Positions 25,801 to 33,229 of a stretch of DNA of 64,000 bases are shown in pieces. A program made the position numbers and the translations under genes. Position 1 is the stretch's first letter; each line of letters begins with the position of its first letter. This DNA comes from Rickettsiales bacterium (GTDB lineage: Bacteria > Pseudomonadota > Alphaproteobacteria > Rickettsiales > UBA998), in the NCBI GenBank assembly GCA_028279475.1, contig JANQNR010000002.1:62001-126000 (forward strand), read 5' to 3'. The notes beneath the pieces are model-generated. The model ran no database searches, was not told where the DNA came from, and worked only from the letters and a program-made list of their open reading frames with translations.

Positions 25801-28548
25801 ATGGACTTTCCGAAGAAATACAATCATAAGGCACGCGAGAAACACTGGCAGGAAACATGGGAGGCGAACGGCGTCTACCATTGGCGTGGCGATCAGCCCC
25901 GCGAGAACACGTATGTGATTGACACTCCGCCGCCGACCGTCTCCGGCCTGCTGCATATGGGGCATATTTTCAGCTACACCCATGCCGATTTCGTGGCGCG
26001 CTATCAGCGGATGAAGGGCAAGGATGTGTTCTACCCGATGGGGTTTGACGATAACGGCCTGCCCACCGAGCGGCTGGTGGAAAAGACCAAGAAGATTCGC
26101 GCAAAAGATTTATCCCGTGAAGAGTTCATCAAGGTCTGCGAAGGTGTATCGGAAGAAGCGCGGCGCGAGTTCCGTTACCTGTTCACCACGACGGCATTGT
26201 CAGTGGACTGGAACCAGGAATACCATACGATCAGTGAACATGCGCGGCGCGTGTCGCAGGCATCGTTTCTGGATTTATACGAGAAAAGGCAGGTCTACCG
26301 CCAATTGCAGCCGATGTTGTGGGATCCGGTCGATCAGACCGCCATCGCCCAGGCGGAAGTGGAAGACAAGGAGTTGTCGGGCACATTTAATGATATTACG
26401 TTTGGCATCAAGGATTCCGATGAAACCTTCATCATCGGCACCACCCGCCCGGAGATGATCCCGGCCTGCGTGGCGATCTTTTATCACCCGGATGATGCGC
26501 GGTATCAGCATCTGAAAGGACGCATGGCAATCACGCCGCTATTTGGTGTTGAAGTGCCCATTTTAGAGGATGACACGGTCGAGCCGGACAAGGGCACCGG
26601 TATCATGATGTGTTGTACCTTTGGTGATGAGGCCGACATTGAGAAATGGCGCAAGCATGGGTTGGAGACGCGCATTATTCTGAATCAGTATGGGAAACTG
26701 CAAGACGAGCGGTTGGAATCCTTTGAAACACTTCAGGGAAAAAAAGCATCGGTAGCGCGGGAGAATATCATTGCATTGCTCCGTGACTCCGGCGACCTTG
26801 TGGAATCCAAGCCCATCACCCATGCGGTCAAATGCGCCGAGCGTTCCGGGGCGCCGCTGGAGATTATGCCGACGGAGCAATGGTTCGTGAAAGTGCTGGA
26901 ACATAAGGATGCGTTGAAGGCCAAATCACAGTCTTGCAACTGGAAACCCGCCTGGATGCAAAAGCGCATGGAGCAATGGATTGACGGGCTGAACTGGGAT
27001 TGGTGTATCTCACGGCAGCGCTATTATGGCGTGCCGTTTCCGGTATGGTATATCTTTAAAAGAAAATCTGAAAAAAGAACCGTTGCGGTTACTCATAAGT
27101 CAGGAACGGGAGAAGTCAAAGGCGTTAGCGAGGGTTCGATTGAAGAATGGGAGCGTTGTGGAATGTTTTATGCGGAACCAGATGAGCTTCCGGTAAATCC
27201 CATTTCTTCACCGCCTGCTGGTATCAAGATTTTATCCAAGGAAGCACCGGGCAACTGGATTGGCATTCACCCTGAAACGGGTGAAGAAGTGCTAATCACG
27301 GCTGATAAAGACGTCATGGACACCTGGGCGACGAGTTCGGTGTCGCCGCAAATCAGTGCGTATGTGATGTTTAACTCCCCCCTTGAGGGGGAGTCGAAGA
27401 GCGCAACGCGCGATTCGGTGGGGGGGCAACAACCATCTACCCCCCACGCATCGTCTTCGGACATTGTCCTCGACTCTGCTGCTCCCCCTCAAGGGGGGAG
27501 CTGTCCACGCCAGAAACTCTTCCCTGCTGATCTGCGTCCACAGGCGCATGAGATCATCCGTAGCTGGGCGTTTTACACGCTGGTCAAGTCGCACCTGCAT
27601 CATGACTCGGTGCCATGGCATGATTTGATGATTTCCGGCTGGTGTCTGGCCTCGGACAAAACCAAAATGTCGAAATCCAAGGGCAATGTCGTCACCCCAA
27701 CCGCCCTGTTGGAAGAGAAAGGCACGGACGCCGTGCGCTACTGGGCATCAACGGCCAAGCTGGGTACAGATACTGCCTTTTCCGAAGATTTACTAAAAAT
27801 CGGTAACAAGCTGGTGACCAAATTGTGGAATGCGTCGAAGTTTGCGGCCACGATTATGGGCGACACTCCGCTTGGGAAATCTCTCCCGGAAGGAGGCGAG
27901 GCTCCCCTCGATCGTTGGATGCTCAGCCGCATTCACCGTGCCATCACGGAAGCGGATCGCTGTTTTGCGGAGTATGATTATGCAGGAGCGCGTGCGGCAG
28001 TAGAAGATGTGTTCTGGAATGATTTCTGCGATAATTATCTGGAGCTGGTCAAGTCCCGCGCTTACGGTAATATGGGAGAGGCTGGGCAGCATTCTGCCGC
28101 GTGCACGATCTGGCATACGTTGCATGCCATCCTGAAACTCTTCGCTCCGTTCGTGCCGCATATTACTGAAGAGATTTACCATATTATCTACACTGAGGAG
28201 GCGACGCGCATCGGGTCAATCCATGCGCGTGGCAACTGGCCGGAGGCGCAGGCATTCCCGCTCGATGAGGCGGCGGAAGCAGCGGGGGTGACCACCGTGG
28301 CGCTGCTGGAACTGGTGCGCAAGGCCAAATCAGAGAAAGGCGTGTCGATCAAATACCCGATTGATCAAGCAGTGGTCAGCGGTGTGGAGGCGGATGTACT
28401 GGATGCCATTGCCGACGACCTCAAAGCTGCCGGAACCATCAGTGAGCTTACCACCGGCGATGCACCGAGCGAGGCAGTAACGTTACAGGATGACGCGCAG
28501 GGACTTTCTATTGCTCTGACCTTTGCCGCACAGGCGGATGTGGCATAA
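25801..28548 (+). CDS. valS: Valyl-tRNA synthetase, short archaeal/Rickettsia-like type, with in-frame repeat insert
   Basis: A 915-residue class I synthetase that charges tRNA-Val. HMGH (HIGH motif) is at residues 52-55 and KMSKS at 622-626. Blocks such as YPMGFDDNGLPTERLVEK, MLWDPVDQTAIAQAEVEDKE and CISRQRYYGVPFPVWY match Rickettsia ValRS as I know it, rather than the longer common bacterial type. No C-terminal coiled coil of the bacterial type is seen. Between DTWATSSVSPQ and LFPADLRPQAHEIIRSW there is an extra Ser/Pro/Gly-rich segment, residues about 526-567, encoded by a 126-bp palindromic element. The frame and both motifs remain intact. ATG 25801 fits the family start; the GGCGGAG before it is unusually close. 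Confidence 0.95.
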   Translation: MDFPKKYNHKAREKHWQETWEANGVYHWRGDQPRENTYVIDTPPPTVSGLLHMGHIFSYTHADFVARYQRMKGKDVFYPMGFDDNGLPTERLVEKTKKIRAKDLSREEFIKVCEGVSEEARREFRYLFTTTALSVDWNQEYHTISEHARRVSQASFLDLYEKRQVYRQLQPMLWDPVDQTAIAQAEVEDKELSGTFNDITFGIKDSDETFIIGTTRPEMIPACVAIFYHPDDARYQHLKGRMAITPLFGVEVPILEDDTVEPDKGTGIMMCCTFGDEADIEKWRKHGLETRIILNQYGKLQDERLESFETLQGKKASVARENIIALLRDSGDLVESKPITHAVKCAERSGAPLEIMPTEQWFVKVLEHKDALKAKSQSCNWKPAWMQKRMEQWIDGLNWDWCISRQRYYGVPFPVWYIFKRKSEKRTVAVTHKSGTGEVKGVSEGSIEEWERCGMFYAEPDELPVNPISSPPAGIKILSKEAPGNWIGIHPETGEEVLITADKDVMDTWATSSVSPQISAYVMFNSPLEGESKSATRDSVGGQQPSTPHASSSDIVLDSAAPPQGGSCPRQKLFPADLRPQAHEIIRSWAFYTLVKSHLHHDSVPWHDLMISGWCLASDKTKMSKSKGNVVTPTALLEEKGTDAVRYWASTAKLGTDTAFSEDLLKIGNKLVTKLWNASKFAATIMGDTPLGKSLPEGGEAPLDRWMLSRIHRAITEADRCFAEYDYAGARAAVEDVFWNDFCDNYLELVKSRAYGNMGEAGQHSAACTIWHTLHAILKLFAPFVPHITEEIYHIIYTEEATRIGSIHARGNWPEAQAFPLDEAAEAAGVTTVALLELVRKAKSEKGVSIKYPIDQAVVSGVEADVLDAIADDLKAAGTISELTTGDAPSEAVTLQDDAQGLSIALTFAAQADVA
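27375..27500. repeat. Palindromic repeat element D inserted in frame within valS
   Basis: Perfect 19-bp inverted arms: CTCCCCCCTTGAGGGGGAG at 27375-27393 and its reverse complement at 27482-27500. An inner stem GTGGGGG/CCCCCAC lies in the middle. The element is 126 bp, exactly 42 codons, and keeps the valS frame open. The arms differ from those of elements A-C. Confidence 0.85.
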
Positions 28549-28605
28549 GGAGAGAGTGTTATCCCTGTCATCATATTTTCATACAATGCTGCTATAGTAT
28601 TCTTA

Positions 28606-28944
28606 ATGAAAAAGACGACAGAACAGGCAGAAGAATTCAGAGGCAGCCCTCCAATATATCAGGGATTAATAGAGGGTATGGCAGCCACTTCTTTAGCCAT
28701 GTTATTTGTAGAGGGTGAATTACCAAGACCTGAGAGCAAGGTAGTAAGGGGTGTCATTGCTGCCGTTGTGGTTGGTCTTGGTGGGGTGGCCGGAAAAATC
28801 GGATATGATAAAGCCAAAAACGCTCTTGACCAGTTTAAAGAAAATCAGCAGGTCATCGCCGAGCAACAAAGGATCATTTCTGAAGCAGAGAGCCAGGGGT
28901 TCGTTTATACGTCACCAGTCGCAGAAAAGAATATGGCGGGCTAA
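28606..28944 (+). CDS. Hypothetical small membrane protein with coiled-coil tail (112 aa)
   Basis: A 112-residue protein of unknown family. A hydrophobic, glycine-rich helix (about residues 47-63, VIAAVVVGLGGVAG) is followed by a charged helix with a heptad look (about 66-95). A first hydrophobic stretch lies near residues 24-34. TATAGTAT twelve bases before the ATG looks like a -10 box, so the mRNA may be nearly leaderless. The gene ends inside a terminator that serves the opposite strand. Confidence 0.55.
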   Translation: MKKTTEQAEEFRGSPPIYQGLIEGMAATSLAMLFVEGELPRPESKVVRGVIAAVVVGLGGVAGKIGYDKAKNALDQFKENQQVIAEQQRIISEAESQGFVYTSPVAEKNMAG

Positions 28945-28968
28945 AAAAAAGCCTGCGCAGTGGCAGGC
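28943..28968 (-). terminator. Intrinsic terminator for the aroQ-side minus strand
   Basis: On the minus strand GCCTGC-CACTGC-GCAGGC is followed by eight T residues. It ends the minus-strand unit containing aroQ and the 50-aa gene, and overlaps the stop of the 112-aa plus-strand gene. Confidence 0.7.
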
Positions 28969-28989
28969 GGTGGTGATAGGCGACGGCGC

Positions 28990-29142
28990 CTATCGACGAG
29001 GAAAATGATTATTCAACCACATCGCCAGCCAAATTCCGCCACAGATGAGTAAGAGATAATCATTAGGTGTGTAAATGTACTTAATCACCCCCTTTAAATT
29101 ACTATCAACAAAATTACTATTACAAACCCGAGGCAAAGCCAT
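28990..29142 (-). CDS. Tiny hypothetical membrane protein (50 aa)
   Basis: A 50-residue frame starting MALPRVCNSNFVDSNLKGV, with one membrane helix near the C-terminus (YLLLICGGIWLAMWL). A GGGAGGTGG ribosome site lies 11-13 bases before the ATG. It follows aroQ on the same strand and is followed by an intrinsic terminator. I do not recognise it; gene status rests on the ribosome site, the helix and the terminator. Confidence 0.4.
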   Translation of the reverse strand: MALPRVCNSNFVDSNLKGVIKYIYTPNDYLLLICGGIWLAMWLNNHFPRR

Positions 29143-29210
29143 TTCAAAGAAACCACCTCCCTGGAAAAATACAACGTAAAGGGGAATACTAAAAAAATTA
29201 TGCGTGTCTG

Positions 29211-29672
29211 TCAAGCGGTACCGGTGCTGGCTTCATTCTTCACCAGATTGGCGATGGCATCAACGGCATACAAGTAGCCGATCGCGCCGAAGCCGCATAG
29301 CACTCCGGTCGCCACGCCACTGATGAACGAGACTTGCCGGAAACTTTCACGCTGGTGGATATTGGTGAGGTGCACCTCAATGACTGGAACGCGCATCATC
29401 GCCAGTGCATCGCGTAATGGAATTGAAGAGTGTGTCAACCCACCGGGATTGATAATGACGCCCTTCACCTTGCCGAACCCTTCCTGCAATTTATCGATCA
29501 AATCGCCTTCATGATTGCTCTGATAGGGTTCCAGCGCCAGCTCATGCGCCGTTGCGCGGGCAATGCACTGGGTTTCAATCGCCTCCAGCGTGTGCGAACC
29601 ATAAATTTCCGGCTCACGCATGCCTAACAGGTTGAGGTTCGGTCCGTTAAGGAGTAGGATGTCGGCTTCCAT
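29211..29672 (-). CDS. aroQ: 3-dehydroquinate dehydratase, type II
   Basis: A 153-residue shikimate-pathway enzyme that dehydrates 3-dehydroquinate. The N-terminal ILLLNGPNLNLLGMREPEIYG holds the catalytic Tyr region. YQSNHEGDLID, GVIINPGGLTHSS and VIEVHLTNIHQRE, with the catalytic His, are all present. It is a standard-length type II enzyme that forms dodecamers. accB-accC often follow in proteobacteria but are not found here. Confidence 0.96.
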   Translation of the reverse strand: MEADILLLNGPNLNLLGMREPEIYGSHTLEAIETQCIARATAHELALEPYQSNHEGDLIDKLQEGFGKVKGVIINPGGLTHSSIPLRDALAMMRVPVIEVHLTNIHQRESFRQVSFISGVATGVLCGFGAIGYLYAVDAIANLVKNEASTGTA

Positions 29673-29704
29673 AGACTCAAGGATATGCCACGGCGGAGAG
29701 AAAA

Positions 29705-29908
29705 ATGCAAATCACGATTAACGGAGAGCCGCATACGCTTGATGCAGACGGGCTGAGTATCACAGAATTGTTGCAACGCCTCAACGTAGATGTGACGCAG
29801 GTGGCAGTAGAAAAGAATCTGGAGATCATCCCGAAATCGCGCTACGAACAGGAGAGCGTCGCAGCAGGGGATGCGATTGAACTGGTAGAATTTGTCGGGG
29901 GGGGATAA
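29705..29908 (+). CDS. thiS: Sulfur carrier protein ThiS
   Basis: A 67-residue ubiquitin-fold protein ending in VEFVGGG. The terminal Gly-Gly is thiocarboxylated to give sulfur for the thiazole ring of thiamine. The sequence [13 protein letters not shown] with [12 protein letters not shown]-like helix fits the family. The stop codon overlaps the start of thiG as TAATG. Confidence 0.93.
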   Translation: MQITINGEPHTLDADGLSITELLQRLNVDVTQVAVEKNLEIIPKSRYEQESVAAGDAIELVEFVGGG

Positions 29909-30714
29909 TGACGCAGGCCGTACAGAACATCACACAGGATCAAGGTGACGACCCGCTGGTCGTCGGTAGCTATCGTTTCAATTCACGCCTGATTGTCGGC
30001 ACCGGGAAATACGGTGACCCGGACATCGCCAGCCGTGCGATCGCCGCGAGCGGGGCGGAGATGGTGACCGTGGCACTGCGACGAGTGAATCTGGCCGACA
30101 CGAGCGAGGGATCCATCACCCATATTATACCGCCAGATCAATATACCTACCTACCCAATACCGCCGGCTGCTATACCGCCGATGAGGCCGTGCGTACGCT
30201 ACGGTTGGCGCGGGAAATGGGCGATTACCGGCTGGTCAAGCTGGAAGTCATTGGCGATAAGACGTTTTTATATCCCGATGTGCTGGAAACGGTGAAAGCA
30301 GCAGAAATTCTGGTCGATGATGGGTTTGAAGTGATGGCCTATACCAATGAAGACCCGCTGATCGCCGCTCGGCTGGAGGAAATCGGCTGCGTCGCCATCA
30401 TGCCGCTTGGTGCACCGATTGGTTCAGGGCTGGGGATTCAGAACCCGTACAATATTCGTATGATTGCCGAGCAATCCTCAATCCCTGTGGTACTGGACGC
30501 CGGGATCGGCACGCCTTCCGACGCGGTGGTCGCGATGGAGTTGGGCTGCGACGCGGTGCTGATGAATACCGCGATTGCTGAAGCGGGTGACCCGGTGGCC
30601 ATGGCGGAGGCGATGAAGATGGCAGTGGAATGTGGCCGTATTGCGTACCGTTCCGGGCGGATGCGGCAGCGTGCGGTCGGGTCTGCCTCGTCCCCCGAGA
30701 CGAATTTGATTTAG
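29908..30714 (+). CDS. thiG: Thiazole synthase
   Basis: A 268-residue TIM-barrel enzyme that joins 1-deoxy-D-xylulose 5-phosphate, dehydroglycine and ThiS-thiocarboxylate into the thiamine thiazole. Hallmarks are [11 protein letters not shown], the Schiff-base lysine in [24 protein letters not shown] and [14 protein letters not shown], and the C-terminal [11 protein letters not shown]. It is directly coupled to thiS. thiO, thiC and thiE are not nearby. A putative toxin cluster begins 65 bp downstream. Confidence 0.97.
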   Translation: MTQAVQNITQDQGDDPLVVGSYRFNSRLIVGTGKYGDPDIASRAIAASGAEMVTVALRRVNLADTSEGSITHIIPPDQYTYLPNTAGCYTADEAVRTLRLAREMGDYRLVKLEVIGDKTFLYPDVLETVKAAEILVDDGFEVMAYTNEDPLIAARLEEIGCVAIMPLGAPIGSGLGIQNPYNIRMIAEQSSIPVVLDAGIGTPSDAVVAMELGCDAVLMNTAIAEAGDPVAMAEAMKMAVECGRIAYRSGRMRQRAVGSASSPETNLI

Positions 30715-30779
30715 TTAGTTAGTGATTAACTGGTCGCTTTTTTGGAATTTTACCCTTCCAGACATCCTTTATCCCTTCC

Positions 30780-31439
30780 ATGTTCCCTCGCATGGAAATG
30801 GAAAGTTTAGAAGAGGTTGAACGCATCTACATTGAGTCACAGCTTTATCGGCTGAGAGCACTGGATGAAGAGCGCTTTGTCGAGGCATGGAAGCTCCGCA
30901 ATCTTGGGCTGGCGTTGCAGGAACTCATGCAGATCATGCATGAAATCAAGTATGACCCGAACCAACCGCGCGTGCCCGCTGGAAGCCCGGAGGGTGGTCG
31001 TTGGACAAGTGATCCCCATTACATTTCCCGGCAACATAAGTGGGGTGATCCAAGCACACTCGGAGAGCATGTGAAAGATCATGGCAGAGATTTCAACACG
31101 CGATCAGCCAGTGAATACGCCCGCAAAGCCCAGCAATTCAGAGAACGTGCGATCCGCAATAAATTCCCTATGCATGTCGATAAAAGCGGTAACTTGCGCA
31201 TTTATGATCCAAAAACCAATACCTTTGGCTCATACCGCAAAGATGGTACAACAAGAACTTTCTATAAACCGCCGGAAGGGATAGAATATTACAAAAAGCA
31301 GGAAAATCGGTATGTTGGAAAACGTGGCAAGGTTATCAATCCACTACCACGATCAGGTGGTGGCGGAAGTGGTGGAGCATCTCCATTTCTTGAACGTCCT
31401 GACTTACCCGGTGGAAGATTTCGGCCACCAAATAGATGA
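30780..31439 (+). CDS. Putative polymorphic toxin-like protein with C-terminal nuclease-like module
   Basis: A 219-residue protein. The N-terminal ~55 residues are helical. A short linker YDPNQPRVPAGSPEGGRWT (about residues 58-76) is a motif I know from alphaproteobacterial phage-like and toxin proteins. Then comes a segment with HVKDHGRDF, RIYDPKTNTFGSYRKDGTTR and FYKPPEGIEYY (about 100-180). It resembles the C-terminal toxin modules of RHS and hemagglutinin-type polymorphic toxins, which are predicted RNases. The tail is Gly- and Pro-rich. No signal peptide or large repeat region is present, so delivery is unclear. Two CPCC-type genes follow at once (16 bp), in the position of immunity genes. 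The toxin assignment is inference from motif memory and context. Confidence 0.55.
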   Translation: MFPRMEMESLEEVERIYIESQLYRLRALDEERFVEAWKLRNLGLALQELMQIMHEIKYDPNQPRVPAGSPEGGRWTSDPHYISRQHKWGDPSTLGEHVKDHGRDFNTRSASEYARKAQQFRERAIRNKFPMHVDKSGNLRIYDPKTNTFGSYRKDGTTRTFYKPPEGIEYYKKQENRYVGKRGKVINPLPRSGGGGSGGASPFLERPDLPGGRFRPPNR

Positions 31440-31454
31440 AGAGGAGAATGGAAT

Positions 31455-31727
31455 ATGAAACATATATGTCCGGTCTGTGGCTGTGACCATCTGCATGAGC
31501 CTGCTTATGATGATGAGGGGGGAGGATCTTATGAATTCTGTCCAAGCTGTGGGTTTCAGTTCGGTTATCATGATAATGGAGAAGATGTAGATGATTCTAC
31601 CATTTTTCATCAGCGCTGGCGCCAGCAATGGATTGAAGGTGGCATGGTATGGTGGTCACCCAGTCGTCAGCCTCCCGAATCGTGGAGTCCACTTGCTCAA
31701 TTACTCAGAATTGGCATTCGCATATAG
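31455..31727 (+). CDS. Cysteine-rich CPCC-family protein, copy 1 (putative immunity)
   Basis: A 90-residue zinc-ribbon-like protein: CPVC at residues 5-8 and CPSC near 29-32, then GFQFGYHDNGE and an aromatic WRQQWIEGGMVWW block. This pattern matches the Cys-rich CPCC family, often found in polymorphic toxin loci. An AGAGGAGA site precedes the ATG. It follows the toxin-like gene by 15 bp, and the next copy starts two bases after its stop. Roughly half of its residues are identical to copy 2. A role as immunity protein is inferred from position. Confidence 0.7.
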   Translation: MKHICPVCGCDHLHEPAYDDEGGGSYEFCPSCGFQFGYHDNGEDVDDSTIFHQRWRQQWIEGGMVWWSPSRQPPESWSPLAQLLRIGIRI

Positions 31728-31728
31728 T

Positions 31729-32004
31729 ATGAAACATATGTGTCCTGTATGTGGTTATGACGAATTGCCGGAGCCGGCATATGATGAGTTTGGTGAGCCC
31801 TCGTTTGAATATTGTCCTTCATGTGTTTTTCAGTTTGGGTATCATGATAAAGGCTATGAATATAAGGATGCGGCGAAGTTTCATGACCAATGGCGTCGGC
31901 AGTGGATCAACAAGGGGATGCCATGGGGAATGAGTGAACTACCTCGACCAGCTAGATGGAACCCAAGGCACCAACTACTAAACATAGGAATAATTATTGA
32001 TTAG
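31729..32004 (+). CDS. Cysteine-rich CPCC-family protein, copy 2 (putative immunity)
   Basis: A 91-residue paralogue of the preceding gene: MKHMCPVCGYDELPEPAYDE, then CPSC, FQFGYHDKG and WRRQWINKGMPWG. All four putative zinc cysteines are kept. The start ATG 31729 lies one base after the copy 1 stop, so translation is probably coupled; a much longer in-frame start at 31591 inside copy 1 is rejected. Divergence from copy 1 is greatest in the acidic middle and at the C-terminus, as expected if the two recognise different toxin variants. Confidence 0.7.
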   Translation: MKHMCPVCGYDELPEPAYDEFGEPSFEYCPSCVFQFGYHDKGYEYKDAAKFHDQWRRQWINKGMPWGMSELPRPARWNPRHQLLNIGIIID

Positions 32005-32062
32005 TGTTTTCTTCAATCAGGTACAAAGGTTTGGATCACCTAACCGATAAGGAGATAAAACC

Positions 32063-32173
32063 ATGAAACATATGTGTCCTGTTTGCGGATATGATAAACT
32101 ACCGGAACCTGCCTATGATGGGGAAAGATTGGGGATTCTGTTGTCTGGCACTCCCCAAACAAATCTGATTTAA
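32063..32173 (+). pseudogene. Truncated third CPCC gene copy
   Basis: A 36-codon frame with an excellent ribosome site (AAGGAGATAAAACC before ATG). It starts MKHMCPVCGYDKLPEPAYD, nearly identical to copy 2, and then loses homology at a sharp junction. The rest, ending GTPQTNLI, lacks the second CPSC pair and the aromatic block. The ending resembles the C-terminus of ThiG (SSPETNLI), which lies at the other side of the cluster. It is most simply a recombination remnant. Confidence 0.65.
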
Positions 32174-32175
32174 GT

Positions 32176-32745
32176 CTACTCCTCCAACACCGGGCGATCG
32201 GGGAAGAGGGTGTGCAATACGCGATCCTGCGGCGCAATGGCATAACGTTCCGCCGTGCCACCCGCCAGATACAGCAATGCCTTGACCGGTTTGTCGACGG
32301 TAATCGGTTGAGCCAACTGGTTTGGCGTAATGGATTTGGCGATGGTCAGGATATAACCGTGGCTGTCGATAAAGAAGATGTCGACCAGATCTTCGCCGGA
32401 CTCGGTGGTGATTTGTGTCGGTGCCGCCGTTTCCAGCATATAAAGCGTACCATAGGTACCGGAAATGGCGCCCCGGTCAAGAAACCAGTCTGGACGCCCG
32501 GTGGCGGTATGTTCGATATTGACGGAAAAACGATGCTGACGGGTCGTTGTCACCGTCTCTGGTTCGGACGATTCTTCCCCGTCGGCTGCCGCTTCTTCAT
32601 CGGTGGCTTCTGCACTCGTCACCGGAATGTCCACTGTAGAGGCAATCGTGATCGTATCCCGGCTGAAGACGACGGAGCTGGCATGAACAACGCTAAACGC
32701 CGTCATAGACACCATCATTATGGAAAGTAAAACCCACTTATTCAT
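32176..32745 (-). CDS. DUF192-related secreted protein with long insert
   Basis: A 189-residue protein with a signal peptide (cleavage near VVHASS). An acidic linker (about residues 42-62, rich in Glu, Ala and Asp) precedes a degenerate DUF192 domain: DIFFIDSHGYILTIAKSI, then KALLYLAGGTAERYAIAPQDRV. Compared with its upstream neighbour, the MHRK...MWM block is lost. Its start overlaps the end of the canonical DUF192 gene by eight bases, so this is a tandem paralogue pair. Function of DUF192 proteins is not established. Confidence 0.7.
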   Translation of the reverse strand: MNKWVLLSIMMVSMTAFSVVHASSVVFSRDTITIASTVDIPVTSAEATDEEAAADGEESSEPETVTTTRQHRFSVNIEHTATGRPDWFLDRGAISGTYGTLYMLETAAPTQITTESGEDLVDIFFIDSHGYILTIAKSITPNQLAQPITVDKPVKALLYLAGGTAERYAIAPQDRVLHTLFPDRPVLEE

Positions 32746-33172
32746 AGCCTCTTACGCTTACGTGATTGCCAACGGAAATACTATGTCTTTTTGCACTACC
32801 ACCAGCGATTTCCAGCACATAACGCACCGGAAAACGTGAGGAAATGGGGGTGGTATCATGCGGGTTGGCGCTGTGTTTGATATGCACAATCTTGCCTGCC
32901 TGCGTAATAAACAGCATATCGAGTGGTGCGGGCGTGTTTTTCATCCACATAAAAACCGGTTGCTCTTTGGGATAGACAAACAACATGCCGTAATGCTCAG
33001 GAATCGTTTTCCGGTGCATCAATCCCTGCCGCCGTGCTGCCTCTGATGCAGCCACATCCACCTGAAAACGGACAGTTTTGGAGCCGGAACGAATCTCTAC
33101 TGTCGCGCTGAGCGCCCATTCCGGAAAGCACAAGCATAGTAGCAATAAAACGCGAGGAAATAGTTTCATCAT
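32738..33172 (-). CDS. DUF192 family protein (secreted)
   Basis: A 144-residue protein with a signal peptide (hydrophobic core VLLLLCLCF, cleavage near ALSATV) and one complete DUF192 domain. Conserved blocks are RQGLMHRKTIPEHYGMLFVY, FMWMKNTPAPLDMLFI and LEIAGGSAKRHSISVGNHV. The family is widespread, and no reaction is proven. It is divergent from the Gly-rich protein gene and overlaps its own paralogue downstream. Confidence 0.85.
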   Translation of the reverse strand: MMKLFPRVLLLLCLCFPEWALSATVEIRSGSKTVRFQVDVAASEAARRQGLMHRKTIPEHYGMLFVYPKEQPVFMWMKNTPAPLDMLFITQAGKIVHIKHSANPHDTTPISSRFPVRYVLEIAGGSAKRHSISVGNHVSVRGYE

Positions 33173-33229
33173 AATGTTATCGTTTTTTATACAATTATGT
33201 TATTATAGTATAGGAGAGAGGATTATTCT

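Noticed and set aside
27375-27500. Intein or intron in valS
   Set aside because: The segment is too short, lacks splicing motifs and is simply an open inverted repeat read as protein.
30780-32173. Prophage remnant, because of the PRVPAGSPEGGRWT motif common in phage-like proteins
   Set aside because: No capsid, portal, tail, integrase or lysis genes are near; the neighbours are metabolic genes and CPCC genes.
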